This document shows, piece by piece, positions 25,451-33,638 of a stretch of DNA of 64,000 nt; position 1 is the first letter of the stretch, and each line of letters starts with the position of its first letter. The notes below the pieces were generated by a model. It ran no database searches. It was given only the letters and a program-made list of their open reading frames with translations, and was not told where the DNA came from. The stretch is from the NCBI GenBank assembly GCA_021774785.1, contig JAJFIQ010000021.1, positions 34,422 through 98,421 on the forward strand, given 5' to 3'. Made by a program: the position numbers and the translations under genes. The DNA is from Emcibacter sp. GTDB lineage: Bacteria; Pseudomonadota; Alphaproteobacteria; Sphingomonadales; Emcibacteraceae.

Positions 25451-26473
25451 TCATAGCATATTATGCTTTTTTAGTTGATGGCGGAGCTGATGATAGGTAA
25501 GGCTCAAGAATTTAGCCGTATCGCGCTGGTTATATTTACTGCTTTCCAGGGCATCTTCTAAGATAGTACGTTCAAAGGTGGCTGTCGCCTGACCGTAATC
25601 AACGGGCGTGCCGTCTAGGAGTGGCGTTTGTACCCGTGATACTTCAGACTTTCCATTTTTTTCTTTTCGTATTATTGACTGTGGACGGAAGGGGGATTGG
25701 AACGGGTCTATCTCGATGGTATCCACCGGTGCATATTCGTCTTCGGAATGATAAACGGCACGCTCAATAACATTTTTCAATTCGCGAATATTGCCGGGCC
25801 AGTTATGTTGCATCAGGGCATCAACCATATCATCGGAGAAGCCGGGGAAACTCATCCATTCCCTTTCCTGTGCCACCCTTTGGCCAAATTGAAAAGCCAG
25901 CAGTAGAATATCATCTCGCCGATGGCGCAAGGGTGGCAGGGTTATGACATCAAGTGCCAACCGGTCGAGCAGGTCATGGCGAAAGTCACCCCGATCTGCG
26001 GCGGTGGGCAGATCAATATTGGTGGCACCGATAATCCTGACATCTGTCTGTTGGGTCTTGTTGCTGCCAATGCGTTGAAAAGTACCATATTCTGTTACCC
26101 GTAGTAATTTTTCCTGTGCCGATAGTGATGTGGTGGCAATCTCGTCGAGAAATAATGTGCCGTTGTGGGCCTCTTCAAAACGGCCAATACGCCGGACGTT
26201 AGCACCGGTAAAAGACCCGGCCTCGTGACCAAATAATTCTGATTCCAACAGATTTTCCGGCAAGGCCGCGCAATTGACCTGAATGAAGTTTCTTTCCCAG
26301 CGGGGTGACAAAAAATGCAGACGGGCGGCGATTAATTCCTTACCCGTTCCCCGTTCCCCAATAACCAGAACGGGTCGATCATGTTTAGCCGCCCGGCTGC
26401 ATTGGTCGATAATTTCCAAAAAGGCAGGGCTTTCGCCGATAATAGTTTGGTCCTGTGGTGCTTTTAAGCGCAT
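25451..26473 (-). CDS. pspF: PspF, sigma-54 activator of the phage shock operon
   Basis: 340 residues. AAA+ domain with Walker A GERGTGKE (39-46), the sigma-54 contact loop GSFTGA (86-91) in place of the usual GAFTGA, Walker B GTLFLDEI, and a FIS-type helix-turn-helix at the C-terminus (NQRDTAKFLSLTYHQLRHQLKK). It has no receiver domain, as expected for PspF, which is held inactive by PspA. It is divergent from pspA with the sigma-54 promoter between them. Confidence 0.93.
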   Translation of the reverse strand: MRLKAPQDQTIIGESPAFLEIIDQCSRAAKHDRPVLVIGERGTGKELIAARLHFLSPRWERNFIQVNCAALPENLLESELFGHEAGSFTGANVRRIGRFEEAHNGTLFLDEIATTSLSAQEKLLRVTEYGTFQRIGSNKTQQTDVRIIGATNIDLPTAADRGDFRHDLLDRLALDVITLPPLRHRRDDILLLAFQFGQRVAQEREWMSFPGFSDDMVDALMQHNWPGNIRELKNVIERAVYHSEDEYAPVDTIEIDPFQSPFRPQSIIRKEKNGKSEVSRVQTPLLDGTPVDYGQATATFERTILEDALESSKYNQRDTAKFLSLTYHQLRHQLKKHNML

Positions 26474-26492
26474 ATTGCCAATTTTTAATAAT

Positions 26493-26525
26493 TTTCACTA
26501 ATTTATAGTGTATTTCACTAATTTA
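26493..26525. promoter_or_regulatory. Candidate PspF enhancer (UAS) direct repeat
   Basis: The 13-mer TTTCACTAATTTA occurs twice, at 26493-26505 and 26513-26525, a 20-bp period that puts both copies on the same helix face. It lies about 75-105 bases upstream of the -24 element, a normal enhancer distance, and would also overlap pspF's own promoter region. Confidence 0.55.
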
Positions 26526-26597
26526 GTTTAAGCAAGAAAAATACTTACTATTGGGAATTTTTCATATAAAACAATAAGTTATAATTTTTAAAATAAA

Positions 26598-26614
26598 TTG
26601 GCACGGTCCCTGCA
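26598..26614 (+). promoter_or_regulatory. Sigma-54 promoter of the psp operon
   Basis: TTGGCAC, five bases, CTGCA. The GG and GC dinucleotides are separated by exactly ten bases, close to the TTGGCAC-N5-TTGCA consensus. Located 54 bases before the pspA start. Confidence 0.92.
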
Positions 26615-26667
26615 ATGTAATGGATGAGTACCACGAGAGGGGTGCAATTTTATTATGGAGAAAGAAC

Positions 26668-27348
26668 ATGGGCATTTTTACACGCCTCACCGACATCGTA
26701 AATTCAAATATCAATCATATTTTGGATAAGGCAGAAGACCCTGCTAAAATGATCCGCATGATGGTTCAGGAAATGGAAGACACTCTGGTGGAAGTTCGTT
26801 CCTCCGCTGCGCGTGTTATTGCCGACCGTAAGGAACTTGACCGTAATATGGTGCGTCTCAGTGATGCACAGGTACAATGGTATGAAAAAGCAGAATTGGC
26901 CCTGAGTAAGGATCGTGAAGACCTTGCCAATGCTGCATTGGTTGAGCGGGCAAAACTTGCTGAAATGAGTGCAAGTCTGGAAGAAGACCGGGAACCATTG
27001 GATGAAGCCCTGAAAAAATACGAAGGTGATATCATCAGTCTGGAAGCCAAAATTAAGGAAGCCAAACAAAAGCAACGTTCGCTTGTTGAGCGGCAGGAGA
27101 GTGCTACTAGTCAGTTAAAAGTTCGTCAAAAACTTTATGATGACCGGATTGGGGACGTTATGGTCCGCTTTACACAGATGGAAAAACGTGTTGATGATAC
27201 GGAAAGCCGTGTTGAAGCCGCTGACCTTGGACGGGAAAAGACTTTGGATCAGGAATTTTCAAATCTTGAATCCCAGGAGAATGTAGCGGAGGATCTGGCA
27301 GAGCTGAAAGCAAAAATGGCTAAAAGCAAAACGTCTGATAAGAAATAG
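26668..27348 (+). CDS. pspA: PspA, phage shock membrane-repair protein
   Basis: 226 residues from the ATG at 26668, preceded by GGAGAAAG; the ORF track begins 16 codons too early. The N-terminus MGIFTRLTDIVNSNINHILDKAEDP is diagnostic of PspA/IM30. The rest is a long coiled coil (MVQEMEDTLVEVRSSAARVI onward). PspA binds stressed inner membrane as ESCRT-III-like assemblies and inhibits PspF. First gene of a sigma-54-driven operon. Confidence 0.96.
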   Translation: MGIFTRLTDIVNSNINHILDKAEDPAKMIRMMVQEMEDTLVEVRSSAARVIADRKELDRNMVRLSDAQVQWYEKAELALSKDREDLANAALVERAKLAEMSASLEEDREPLDEALKKYEGDIISLEAKIKEAKQKQRSLVERQESATSQLKVRQKLYDDRIGDVMVRFTQMEKRVDDTESRVEAADLGREKTLDQEFSNLESQENVAEDLAELKAKMAKSKTSDKK

Positions 27349-27392
27349 TTATATTCCCTGATGGGGATTTAGAAGCAAGAAAGGTTCAAGTT

Positions 27393-27605
27393 ATGGAAAC
27401 TCTCGGTGTCCTATTTATGGTAGTAGTCGCGCCCTTGATGATTATTTTCCACTATACGACAAAATGGAAACAGTCCAAGACTCTGACTTCAGAAGATGAA
27501 AAGATTCTGACCGAATTGTGGGACAGTGCGGAAAGAATAGAGGATCGCATACGGAATATCGAACGTATTTTGGATGCTGAATCACCTGATTGGAGGGCAA
27601 AATAA
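27393..27605 (+). CDS. pspB: PspB, phage shock membrane protein
   Basis: 70 residues: one N-terminal membrane helix (TLGVLFMVVVAPLMIIFHYTTKW), then a charged cytoplasmic helix with LWDSAERIEDRIRNIERIL, the PspB pattern. It works with PspC to sense envelope stress and relieve PspA inhibition of PspF. Its stop overlaps the pspC start (TAATG). Confidence 0.93.
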   Translation: METLGVLFMVVVAPLMIIFHYTTKWKQSKTLTSEDEKILTELWDSAERIEDRIRNIERILDAESPDWRAK

Positions 27606-28012
27606 TGGCAGAACATCATTATAATGGACCACCACGATACAATAAACTCTATCTGGATAAGAAGAACGGAAAAGTATGCGGGGTTTGTGCTGGAATTGCT
27701 GATTATAGCGGCATTGACAGAACTGTCGTCAGGATAGTTGCGATCCTTGGCCTTATTTCTCCCGCTAGTGGTGTTGTTATCATAGCTTACTGCCTGATGT
27801 GCTGGCTACTGGATCCAAAACCATCAGATATGTTTGAAAGCAAAGAAGAAGACGAATTCTGGAAAGGTGTTCGCACACAACCAAAAAATACAATCCGCGA
27901 CGTGCGTCATAAATTCCGGGAAATTGAGCGCCGTCTTAGGGCAACGGAAGCCCATGTGACCTCACGGGAATATAATCTTCATAAAGAATTTGAAGACCTG
28001 AAGAAAAAATAA
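27605..28012 (+). CDS. pspC: PspC, phage shock membrane sensor
   Basis: 135 residues from the ATG at 27605, with GGAGG nine bases upstream and a TAATG overlap with pspB. The PspC domain lies at residues 15-75 (LYLDKKNGKVCGVCAGIADYSGI, then a membrane helix). A charged C-terminal coiled-coil (IRDVRHKFREIERRLRATE) follows, as in full-length PspC. Confidence 0.93.
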   Translation: MAEHHYNGPPRYNKLYLDKKNGKVCGVCAGIADYSGIDRTVVRIVAILGLISPASGVVIIAYCLMCWLLDPKPSDMFESKEEDEFWKGVRTQPKNTIRDVRHKFREIERRLRATEAHVTSREYNLHKEFEDLKKK

Positions 28013-28043
28013 CATCAGGTTGCTTTAAAAAAGGAGCAGAAAA

Positions 28044-28265
28044 ATGAGTAAATTTGAAAATATCAATACCAAAAAACTCTATAAAAATAGCAGGCAGGGT
28101 AAAATATGTGGAATATTCTCTGGGCTTGGGGATTACTTGGGCATTAACCCTTTGATCCTACGTATATTGGGCATCATTGCAGTGATTGTCACAGGCCCAA
28201 TTGTTATCCTAGGATATTTATTGATCAGCGTTTTGCTGGACGATAGCCCCTATACAATAAGATAA
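28044..28265 (+). CDS. Second, short PspC-domain protein
   Basis: 73 residues consisting only of a PspC domain: KKLYKNSRQGKICGIFSGLGDYLGI, then a membrane helix (IIAVIVTGPIVILGYLLI). It lacks the C-terminal coiled coil of pspC and looks like a partial duplicate. AAGGAG precedes the ATG by about 9 bases. Its role as decoy, partner or regulator of PspC is unknown. Confidence 0.85.
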   Translation: MSKFENINTKKLYKNSRQGKICGIFSGLGDYLGINPLILRILGIIAVIVTGPIVILGYLLISVLLDDSPYTIR

Positions 28266-28277
28266 GAGGATAGACAT

Positions 28278-28829
28278 ATGGATCATCTGGCAAGCGACAT
28301 TATTGTTACCCCGGCAAATGATAACCCGGCATTGGGGGCGCTTACTATTGGCGACAAAATATTCCCCTGTGCCTTGGGCAAGCAAGGAATTGCACCATCA
28401 AAAACCGAAGGGGACATGAAAACGCCAAAAGGTGATTTTCCGCTTAGAACCGTTTATTACCGCTATGACAAATTGTCTAAACCAATCTATAGCCAAGTAC
28501 CAATGATGGCACTTCTGGAAGAAGATGGCTGGTGCGATGATCCTGAAGATCAGTCCTATAATAAATCGGTTATGTTACCCTATCATGCCAGTGCTGAACG
28601 TCTGTGGCGGGATGATGATCTCTATGATGTAATTGTTATTCTGGGCCATAATGATGACCCGGTTGAGAAATCCAGAGGTAGTGCCATATTCCTTCATGTG
28701 GCTGCCGAGAGTGGTAGCGATACTATCTTTGAAGGTACAGAAGGATGTATTGCCCTGAGGAAACAGGATCTACTGGAAATTCTGCCCATATTATCGCCTG
28801 AGACAACTTTAAAAGTTATGGCGCACTAA
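28278..28829 (+). CDS. L,D-transpeptidase (YkuD) family protein
   Basis: 183 residues. The YkuD catalytic pair is His140 (SAIFLHVA) and Cys157 (GTEGCIAL). The fold starts with TPKGDFPLRTVYYRYDKL. The family forms 3-3 peptidoglycan crosslinks or attaches proteins to the wall. No signal peptide is visible, which is odd for a periplasmic enzyme but is also true of related alphaproteobacterial members. Last gene before the operon's terminator, so probably induced with psp. Confidence 0.85.
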   Translation: MDHLASDIIVTPANDNPALGALTIGDKIFPCALGKQGIAPSKTEGDMKTPKGDFPLRTVYYRYDKLSKPIYSQVPMMALLEEDGWCDDPEDQSYNKSVMLPYHASAERLWRDDDLYDVIVILGHNDDPVEKSRGSAIFLHVAAESGSDTIFEGTEGCIALRKQDLLEILPILSPETTLKVMAH

Positions 28830-28888
28830 CTATTCCACTGAATCATTCATTTTGATGGATTGTCAAACTGTCTGATATCTTCCAACTT

Positions 28889-28924
28889 CCGGTGTTCCTT
28901 AGATAGGGGCACCGGTTTTTTATT
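28889..28924 (+). terminator. Terminator of the psp operon
   Basis: CCGGTG, 15-base loop that can partly pair (CC/GG), CACCGG, then TTTTTTATT. It lies about 60 bases after the L,D-transpeptidase stop and at the 3' end of the convergent yggS gene. Confidence 0.85.
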
Positions 28925-29585
28925 ATGGATAAGACCGAGCTCCAAATATAGCGGTCCCGACCCGGACGGAAGTCGCCCCACTTTGAATAGCATCCTCATA
29001 ATCACTGCTCATGCCCATTGATAATTTCTCTAGCCCATTACGATCTGCAATTTCTTTAAGAATTGAGAAATATGGTTTTGGTTCCTGTCCTACGGGTGGG
29101 ATACACATCAGGCCCAATATGGATAATTCTAACTCATCCCGGCACAGGCTGATGAAACTGTCGGCTTCGTGGGGGTCAATGCCTGCTTTTTGTTCTTCCT
29201 GCCCCACATTAATTTGGATATAGCATTGGCAGGATATCTTTTCTTCCTGACTAATGCGAGCGATGGCGCGGGCGAGTTTGGGCCGGTCGATTGTTTCAAT
29301 AACATCAAAAGTCTGGATTGCCTGCCGTACCTTGTTGCTTTGTAGGGGACCGATTAAATGCAGTTCCACGTCATGATAATGCGTGCGAAGCTCGGGCCAT
29401 TTCATGCTCGCTTCCTGGACTTTGTTTTCCCCAAATATCCGATGACCTTGATCCAGTATTGGTATTATTTCTTCTTCTGGTTTGGTTTTGGAAACGGCGA
29501 CCAATGTGATGTCCTGTTTCTTGCGGCCAGAGTTTTCAGCGGCAGCTTGGATATTACTTTTTACGGTTTCAAGTTTGCTGGTCAA
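28923..29585 (-). CDS. yggS: YggS/PLPBP pyridoxal phosphate homeostasis protein
   Basis: 220 residues. The PLP lysine lies in LVAVSKTKPEE. FGENKVQEA, HLIGPLQSNKVR and LSMGMSSDYEDAIQSGATSVRVGTAIFG complete the family pattern. The protein balances free pyridoxal phosphate and has no known enzyme activity. The start is TTG at 29585, supported by AGGAA eight bases upstream; there is no ATG nearby that keeps the N-terminus. Confidence 0.93.
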   Translation of the reverse strand: MTSKLETVKSNIQAAAENSGRKKQDITLVAVSKTKPEEEIIPILDQGHRIFGENKVQEASMKWPELRTHYHDVELHLIGPLQSNKVRQAIQTFDVIETIDRPKLARAIARISQEEKISCQCYIQINVGQEEQKAGIDPHEADSFISLCRDELELSILGLMCIPPVGQEPKPYFSILKEIADRNGLEKLSMGMSSDYEDAIQSGATSVRVGTAIFGARSYP

Positions 29586-29602
29586 GGTTAGTTTCCTGTA
29601 TT

Positions 29603-30232
29603 ATGGTGTGGTTTATGACATTAACAGACATAGCAAAACGGCTCAATAAAGATCATGGACATTTGCCGCCGGTATTTTTCATTACCGATCAGCAGGCTGT
29701 TCCCGCACCTGAAAAGGTAATTTCGGGGCTTCCTTATGGGTCTGCCGTGATTTTGCGTGACTATGACCACCCGGAGCGGGAAAACCTTGGGGCCTCATTA
29801 GGGATAATTTGCCGGGAAAGAGGCATTAAATTTCTTGTGGCACGGGATACCGATCTGGCGGCAAGTTTGGTGGTGGATGGTATGCATTTGCCAGAAGGAT
29901 GCATGGATCAAGCGGTGGAAATTCGCGCATCTCATCCCCATTGGATGATAACGGTGTCTTGTCATGATTTGGCATCTGTTACACGGGCGGTTAATTTGCC
30001 CGTTGACGCGGGCTTGATTGCACCCGTGTTTCCAACCCACAGTCATCCAGAAACTTTTTCAGGACAGAAAGCTACGCTCGGTCTGTCTGCGGTGCGTGAT
30101 ATGACGACGGCGACGGCTTTGCCGCTTTATGCTCTTGGTGGGGTGACGGCGGAAAATGCTAAACAACTGATAGATTCAGGCGTGGTGGGTATAGCAGCTA
30201 TTCGGGGATTTAATGATGGAAGGCCCGATTAA
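29603..30232 (+). CDS. Thiamine phosphate synthase-like (ThiE/TenI family)
   Basis: 209 residues; an ATG four codons in (29615) is equally possible since neither has a clear ribosome site. The TIM-barrel ThiE/TenI pattern is recognisable: PPVFFITDQQAVPAPEKVI, GMHLPEG, ITVSCHDLAS, APVFPTHSHPETF and YALGGVTAENAKQL. The pyrimidine and phosphate-binding residues (usually FPTxTKxG, LGVSxH) are altered, so activity as thiamine phosphate synthase is uncertain. It diverges from yggS with only about 17 bases between starts. Confidence 0.75.
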   Translation: MVWFMTLTDIAKRLNKDHGHLPPVFFITDQQAVPAPEKVISGLPYGSAVILRDYDHPERENLGASLGIICRERGIKFLVARDTDLAASLVVDGMHLPEGCMDQAVEIRASHPHWMITVSCHDLASVTRAVNLPVDAGLIAPVFPTHSHPETFSGQKATLGLSAVRDMTTATALPLYALGGVTAENAKQLIDSGVVGIAAIRGFNDGRPD

Positions 30233-31140
30233 AAATTCACATTGGTGCCTAAGAAAAAGACCTGACTGCTTCTGAGTTTGTCCAGTTCACTTTCCTGACC
30301 ATAGGAATAATAGGTAAAGCGCCCGGTAAACCGGATGTTGGAATATAGCTGATAAGCAGCCCCAATCTCTAGGGCGGAGACGGTATTATAAAATTCTTCT
30401 GTGGTGGCGAAAAGACGGTCACGTTCGCGCTTATATGCACCAAACTTGACATCGGCACCCCATTTGCGACCGGTATAGCCCAGCCCAACGTCATAACCTT
30501 TTAGTCCGGCATCATATAATTTCTTTTCCTGGCTGAAAGACGCCCCGAACTTAAAGCCGGCATATCCCATATCAACGGAAAGATTATAGACTTGACGGTT
30601 ATTGATTTTTTCAAATTCTGATCCGTCATAAAGGGGTGACATAACTGAGGAGGGTTCTATCAGAAACTGCGAACCAAAGGAAATCCCCAAAACATTAGGG
30701 TCATACATTTGACCTTCGGCACCGTAAGAAAAAGTAACGCGATTTCCGGTAGTGACAGCACCTAACCCAGAAAATCCAGATGGGGTGGCTGAAGAAGAAC
30801 CGGCGTTACCCATATTAAAAATAAGAGACGGCTTAACGGCGAAGGATTGCTTGACAGACACTTTCTTGCTAGCCTGTTCCAGGCTCATATTCGTGGTTGG
30901 TTCAGATAACGTAATATACTGGTCGGCATTTTCCTTTGTTGGCTCACCTAAGAGAACCACTTCAGGAACCACTTCCTTTTTTTTGTCAGTTTTGCCGAAA
31001 AAGGAAAATATGGAAGATGTCAGGCTATTATCTTTTTGAACAGTATCTTGCGGAGAATCAGGTTCCGCATAGGCAACAGCTCCCATGGTATAAATACCAA
31101 TGGTGCATATTAGTGCTATGCTGCCTTTCAGGCTTTTCAC
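30229..31140 (-). CDS. Outer-membrane beta-barrel protein
   Basis: 303 residues. The signal peptide is cut after GAVAYAEPDS. A low-complexity stretch and a KKK patch precede alternating hydrophobic beta strands with Gly and aromatic residues (YNLSVDMGYAGFKFGASF, YDVGLGYTGRKWGADVKFGAY). The C-terminus is a Phe after FFLGTNVN, the outer-membrane sorting signal. It resembles porin_4-type barrels, but the transported substrate is unknown. Convergent with the ThiE-like gene by a 4-base overlap. Confidence 0.75.
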   Translation of the reverse strand: MKSLKGSIALICTIGIYTMGAVAYAEPDSPQDTVQKDNSLTSSIFSFFGKTDKKKEVVPEVVLLGEPTKENADQYITLSEPTTNMSLEQASKKVSVKQSFAVKPSLIFNMGNAGSSSATPSGFSGLGAVTTGNRVTFSYGAEGQMYDPNVLGISFGSQFLIEPSSVMSPLYDGSEFEKINNRQVYNLSVDMGYAGFKFGASFSQEKKLYDAGLKGYDVGLGYTGRKWGADVKFGAYKRERDRLFATTEEFYNTVSALEIGAAYQLYSNIRFTGRFTYYSYGQESELDKLRSSQVFFLGTNVNF

Positions 31141-31313
31141 TATGATTCCTCACTGTGTTTTTCTATGGGCAAGCGCTAATTTCATAATATTGCAGAAAAC
31201 AGCCTCGCACCTTATTTATCCTGCGATTAAAAAAGAATCGCGCAGATACAGCGAAGTATATAATATTAAACAATAAAGATCAATTGGGATTCACAATTTT
31301 TACACGGCGAGAG

Positions 31314-32300
31314 CTATAAATTAGTTGCCAGATATTGTTTTAAATCCACATCTGGCCTCGCGCCCATATGGGTGATGACCTCACTCGCGGCAAGATTACC
31401 TATCCTGCCACAGGTTCTAAGGTCCAGACTTTGACTATATCCATGGAGAAACCCTGCAGCAAAAAGATCACCGGCACCCGTGGTATCCACCAGATTACTG
31501 ATGTGATAACCGTTAATGTCTATAATCTCATCAGCGCTGACAATAGTGCAGCCTTTGGCGCCGCGCGTAATGGCGGCGACTTCGCAATGTTGCTGTACGG
31601 CTTTCACGGCTTCCGTAATATCGCGGGTGTCATAGAGCATTAGCAATTCTTCTTCATTGGCGAACAGAATATCAATTTCATGTTCGGCCAGATGAAGGAA
31701 TTCCTTTTTGTAACGACCGACACAGAAAGAATCAGACAGGCTGAGCGATGTCTTGCGTCCGGCATTATGGGCGAGCGTCATGGCCTTTCGAAAGGCGGCT
31801 TTGGCATGTTCTGGATCCCACAGGTAACCTTCCATATAGGTGATAGCCGCACTTGCAACAACTTCCGGATCAATATCTTTTTCCATAAGATTCACGCAGG
31901 CACCGAGATAGGTACACATTGTACGTTCCGCATCGGGGCTGACCATGACCAGACAGCGGGCAGTGGGGACTCCGCTCATATCCTTTTCGGTATTGAACGA
32001 AATGCCCAATGAATTGATGTCATGATCAAAGACGCGCCCCATCTGGTCATCCTTGATCTTTCCGATATAGGCAACGTTACTGCCTAGAGAGGCCAGCCCA
32101 GCGATTGTATTGGCAGCCGACCCGCCGGAACATTCAATAGCTGCCCCTAGTTTGCTGTAGAGCATGCTCGAGGTTTCATCATCAACGAGTTGCATACTTC
32201 CCCGTGGAATTTCATGATCGCTAAGGAAATCATCCTCAACATTGATCAGAATATCAACAATGGCATTGCCAATACCCAGAACATCAAACTTATTTGTCAT
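31314..32300 (-). CDS. PfkB-family carbohydrate/adenosine kinase
   Basis: 328 residues from the ATG at 32300, preceded by AGGTGAAAA. The ORF track extends 80 codons upstream into the divergent gene's promoter. PfkB signature 1 is near ECSGGSAANTIAGLASLG and signature 2 is DTTGAGDLFAAGFLHG, which holds the catalytic Asp. The sequence type (FDVLGIGNAIVDILINVED) is that of the alphaproteobacterial 'adenosine kinase' group, which phosphorylates nucleosides or sugars; substrate not certain. Confidence 0.88.
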   Translation of the reverse strand: MTNKFDVLGIGNAIVDILINVEDDFLSDHEIPRGSMQLVDDETSSMLYSKLGAAIECSGGSAANTIAGLASLGSNVAYIGKIKDDQMGRVFDHDINSLGISFNTEKDMSGVPTARCLVMVSPDAERTMCTYLGACVNLMEKDIDPEVVASAAITYMEGYLWDPEHAKAAFRKAMTLAHNAGRKTSLSLSDSFCVGRYKKEFLHLAEHEIDILFANEEELLMLYDTRDITEAVKAVQQHCEVAAITRGAKGCTIVSADEIIDINGYHISNLVDTTGAGDLFAAGFLHGYSQSLDLRTCGRIGNLAASEVITHMGARPDVDLKQYLATNL

Positions 32301-32448
32301 ATTTTCACCTATTTTTTGGCGAGTATAGATAGGGAAGTGTGTCTTGCAAGGGATAAAGCCATAAAACTGAAAAGTTTTCTTGCCTTTTCCCCTAAGAAGT
32401 CCATATTTCATATAAGGGTAGTTTAAGGGGTCAGTAAGGATAAAAGAC

Positions 32449-33168
32449 GTGGAAAATATCATGCGCGCCATCGAGCGGACATTGTCCCAGATTTTTGAGC
32501 CTGCCTTCCTTAAAGTTTTTATACTTGGAATCCTGACCACTGTTGTTGCTATCGTCGCGACCTGGTTTTTAGCGAATTATCTGAAAAGTCAAATTATTCT
32601 TACCCAGTTCGACTGGCAATGGGTGAATGAATTTTTCCAGTGGTTGCTGGATGTGGAATGGATTTTTAATATTATTTTTTTCTTCCTGATGGGAATTTTC
32701 TTTCCGCCAATTGCGACTGTATTCATGTCCTTATATCTGGATGATATTGTTGATGCGGTTGAGGATAAATATTATCCGGGCACAAAAGCGGGAAAAAGAT
32801 TAGGCGTGGGACATCTGGCCTATCTAGCCGTGAGACTGGCTTTTATGATTGTGTTGCTGAATATAATCGTCATACCGCTTTATCTGTTTTTCTTCTGGCT
32901 ACCATTTGTGCCACTGATCATATTCTATACCCTGAATTCTTATCTTTTGGGATGGGGTTATTACGAGATGGTCGCTGTGCGTCACTTGGGGATCAGGGAA
33001 GCAGGGCATCACAGACGATCTATTCGGGGACAGGTGCTTGGCGGCGGCTTTGTCATCACCTTGCTTTATTCATTTCCGGTCATAAATCTGACCGCCCCCA
33101 TATTAGGGGCAGCTATTCTGGCTCATTTGTTTCATCTATCCTTTGCATCCCGTGATCAGGAATCCTGA
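32449..33168 (+). CDS. EI24-domain membrane protein (CysZ-like)
   Basis: 239 residues starting with GTG, eight bases after AAGGA; an ATG four codons later is the alternative. Four or five membrane helices and the pattern FPPIATVFMSLYLDDIVDAVEDKYYP with YLLGWGYYEMVAVRHLG identify the EI24 family. CysZ of this family carries sulfate; most alphaproteobacterial members are uncharacterised. It overlaps the lipoprotein gene by TGATG. Confidence 0.85.
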   Translation: MENIMRAIERTLSQIFEPAFLKVFILGILTTVVAIVATWFLANYLKSQIILTQFDWQWVNEFFQWLLDVEWIFNIIFFFLMGIFFPPIATVFMSLYLDDIVDAVEDKYYPGTKAGKRLGVGHLAYLAVRLAFMIVLLNIIVIPLYLFFFWLPFVPLIIFYTLNSYLLGWGYYEMVAVRHLGIREAGHHRRSIRGQVLGGGFVITLLYSFPVINLTAPILGAAILAHLFHLSFASRDQES

Positions 33169-33638
33169 TGCGGAAAGCTTATTTATTGCTGGTGTTATTG
33201 CTCGGGGGTTGTCAGGGCGAAAATACCCCTGTTGAAGTGGCCCCGCCCCCCCCTGTCATAGAAGAAGTTGAAGTCATTGAGGAACCCGTTATTCCGGAAC
33301 CGCCAAAACCGCGTTTTGTCATCGAGAATATTATGAATTTAGCGCCGGATACCCTACAGAATATTCTGGGTGAGCCATCCTTGAAGCGGCAAGAGCGGGA
33401 AGCAAGAGTATGGCTGTATCAAAATGCGGAATGTATATTGCATCTATATTTTTATTCTAATGAAAACGGAGATTTTCGGTTGGATTATGTGGATACAGAG
33501 GCTGTGAATCTGCATGCGAATAACCCGACCGTTTCCCCCAATGCCTGCCTTGACAGCCATGTGATACCGGAAGAAATTATAGAGGATCCACAACCGTCTT
33601 ATCCCGGAACGGACAGAGATATTCAACCGGGCAAGTAG
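33168..33638 (+). CDS. Small envelope lipoprotein
   Basis: 156 residues. Signal peptide with lipobox LLLGGC at residue 15. A proline/glutamate-rich linker (PPPPVIEEVEVIEEP) leads to a small folded domain with LAPDTLQNILGEPSLKRQEREARVWLYQ, reminiscent of OmlA/SmpA-like lipoproteins of alphaproteobacteria. Cys residues at ECILHLY and NACLDSH may form a disulfide. Translation is coupled to EI24. Its last 62 bases overlap the 3' end of nth on the other strand. Confidence 0.78.
   Translation: MRKAYLLLVLLLGGCQGENTPVEVAPPPPVIEEVEVIEEPVIPEPPKPRFVIENIMNLAPDTLQNILGEPSLKRQEREARVWLYQNAECILHLYFYSNENGDFRLDYVDTEAVNLHANNPTVSPNACLDSHVIPEEIIEDPQPSYPGTDRDIQPGK

Noticed and set aside
32301-32540. 80-codon N-terminal extension of the PfkB kinase
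   Set aside because: The conserved kinase N-terminus begins at 32300 after an AGGTGA site, and the extension overlaps the divergent EI24 gene.
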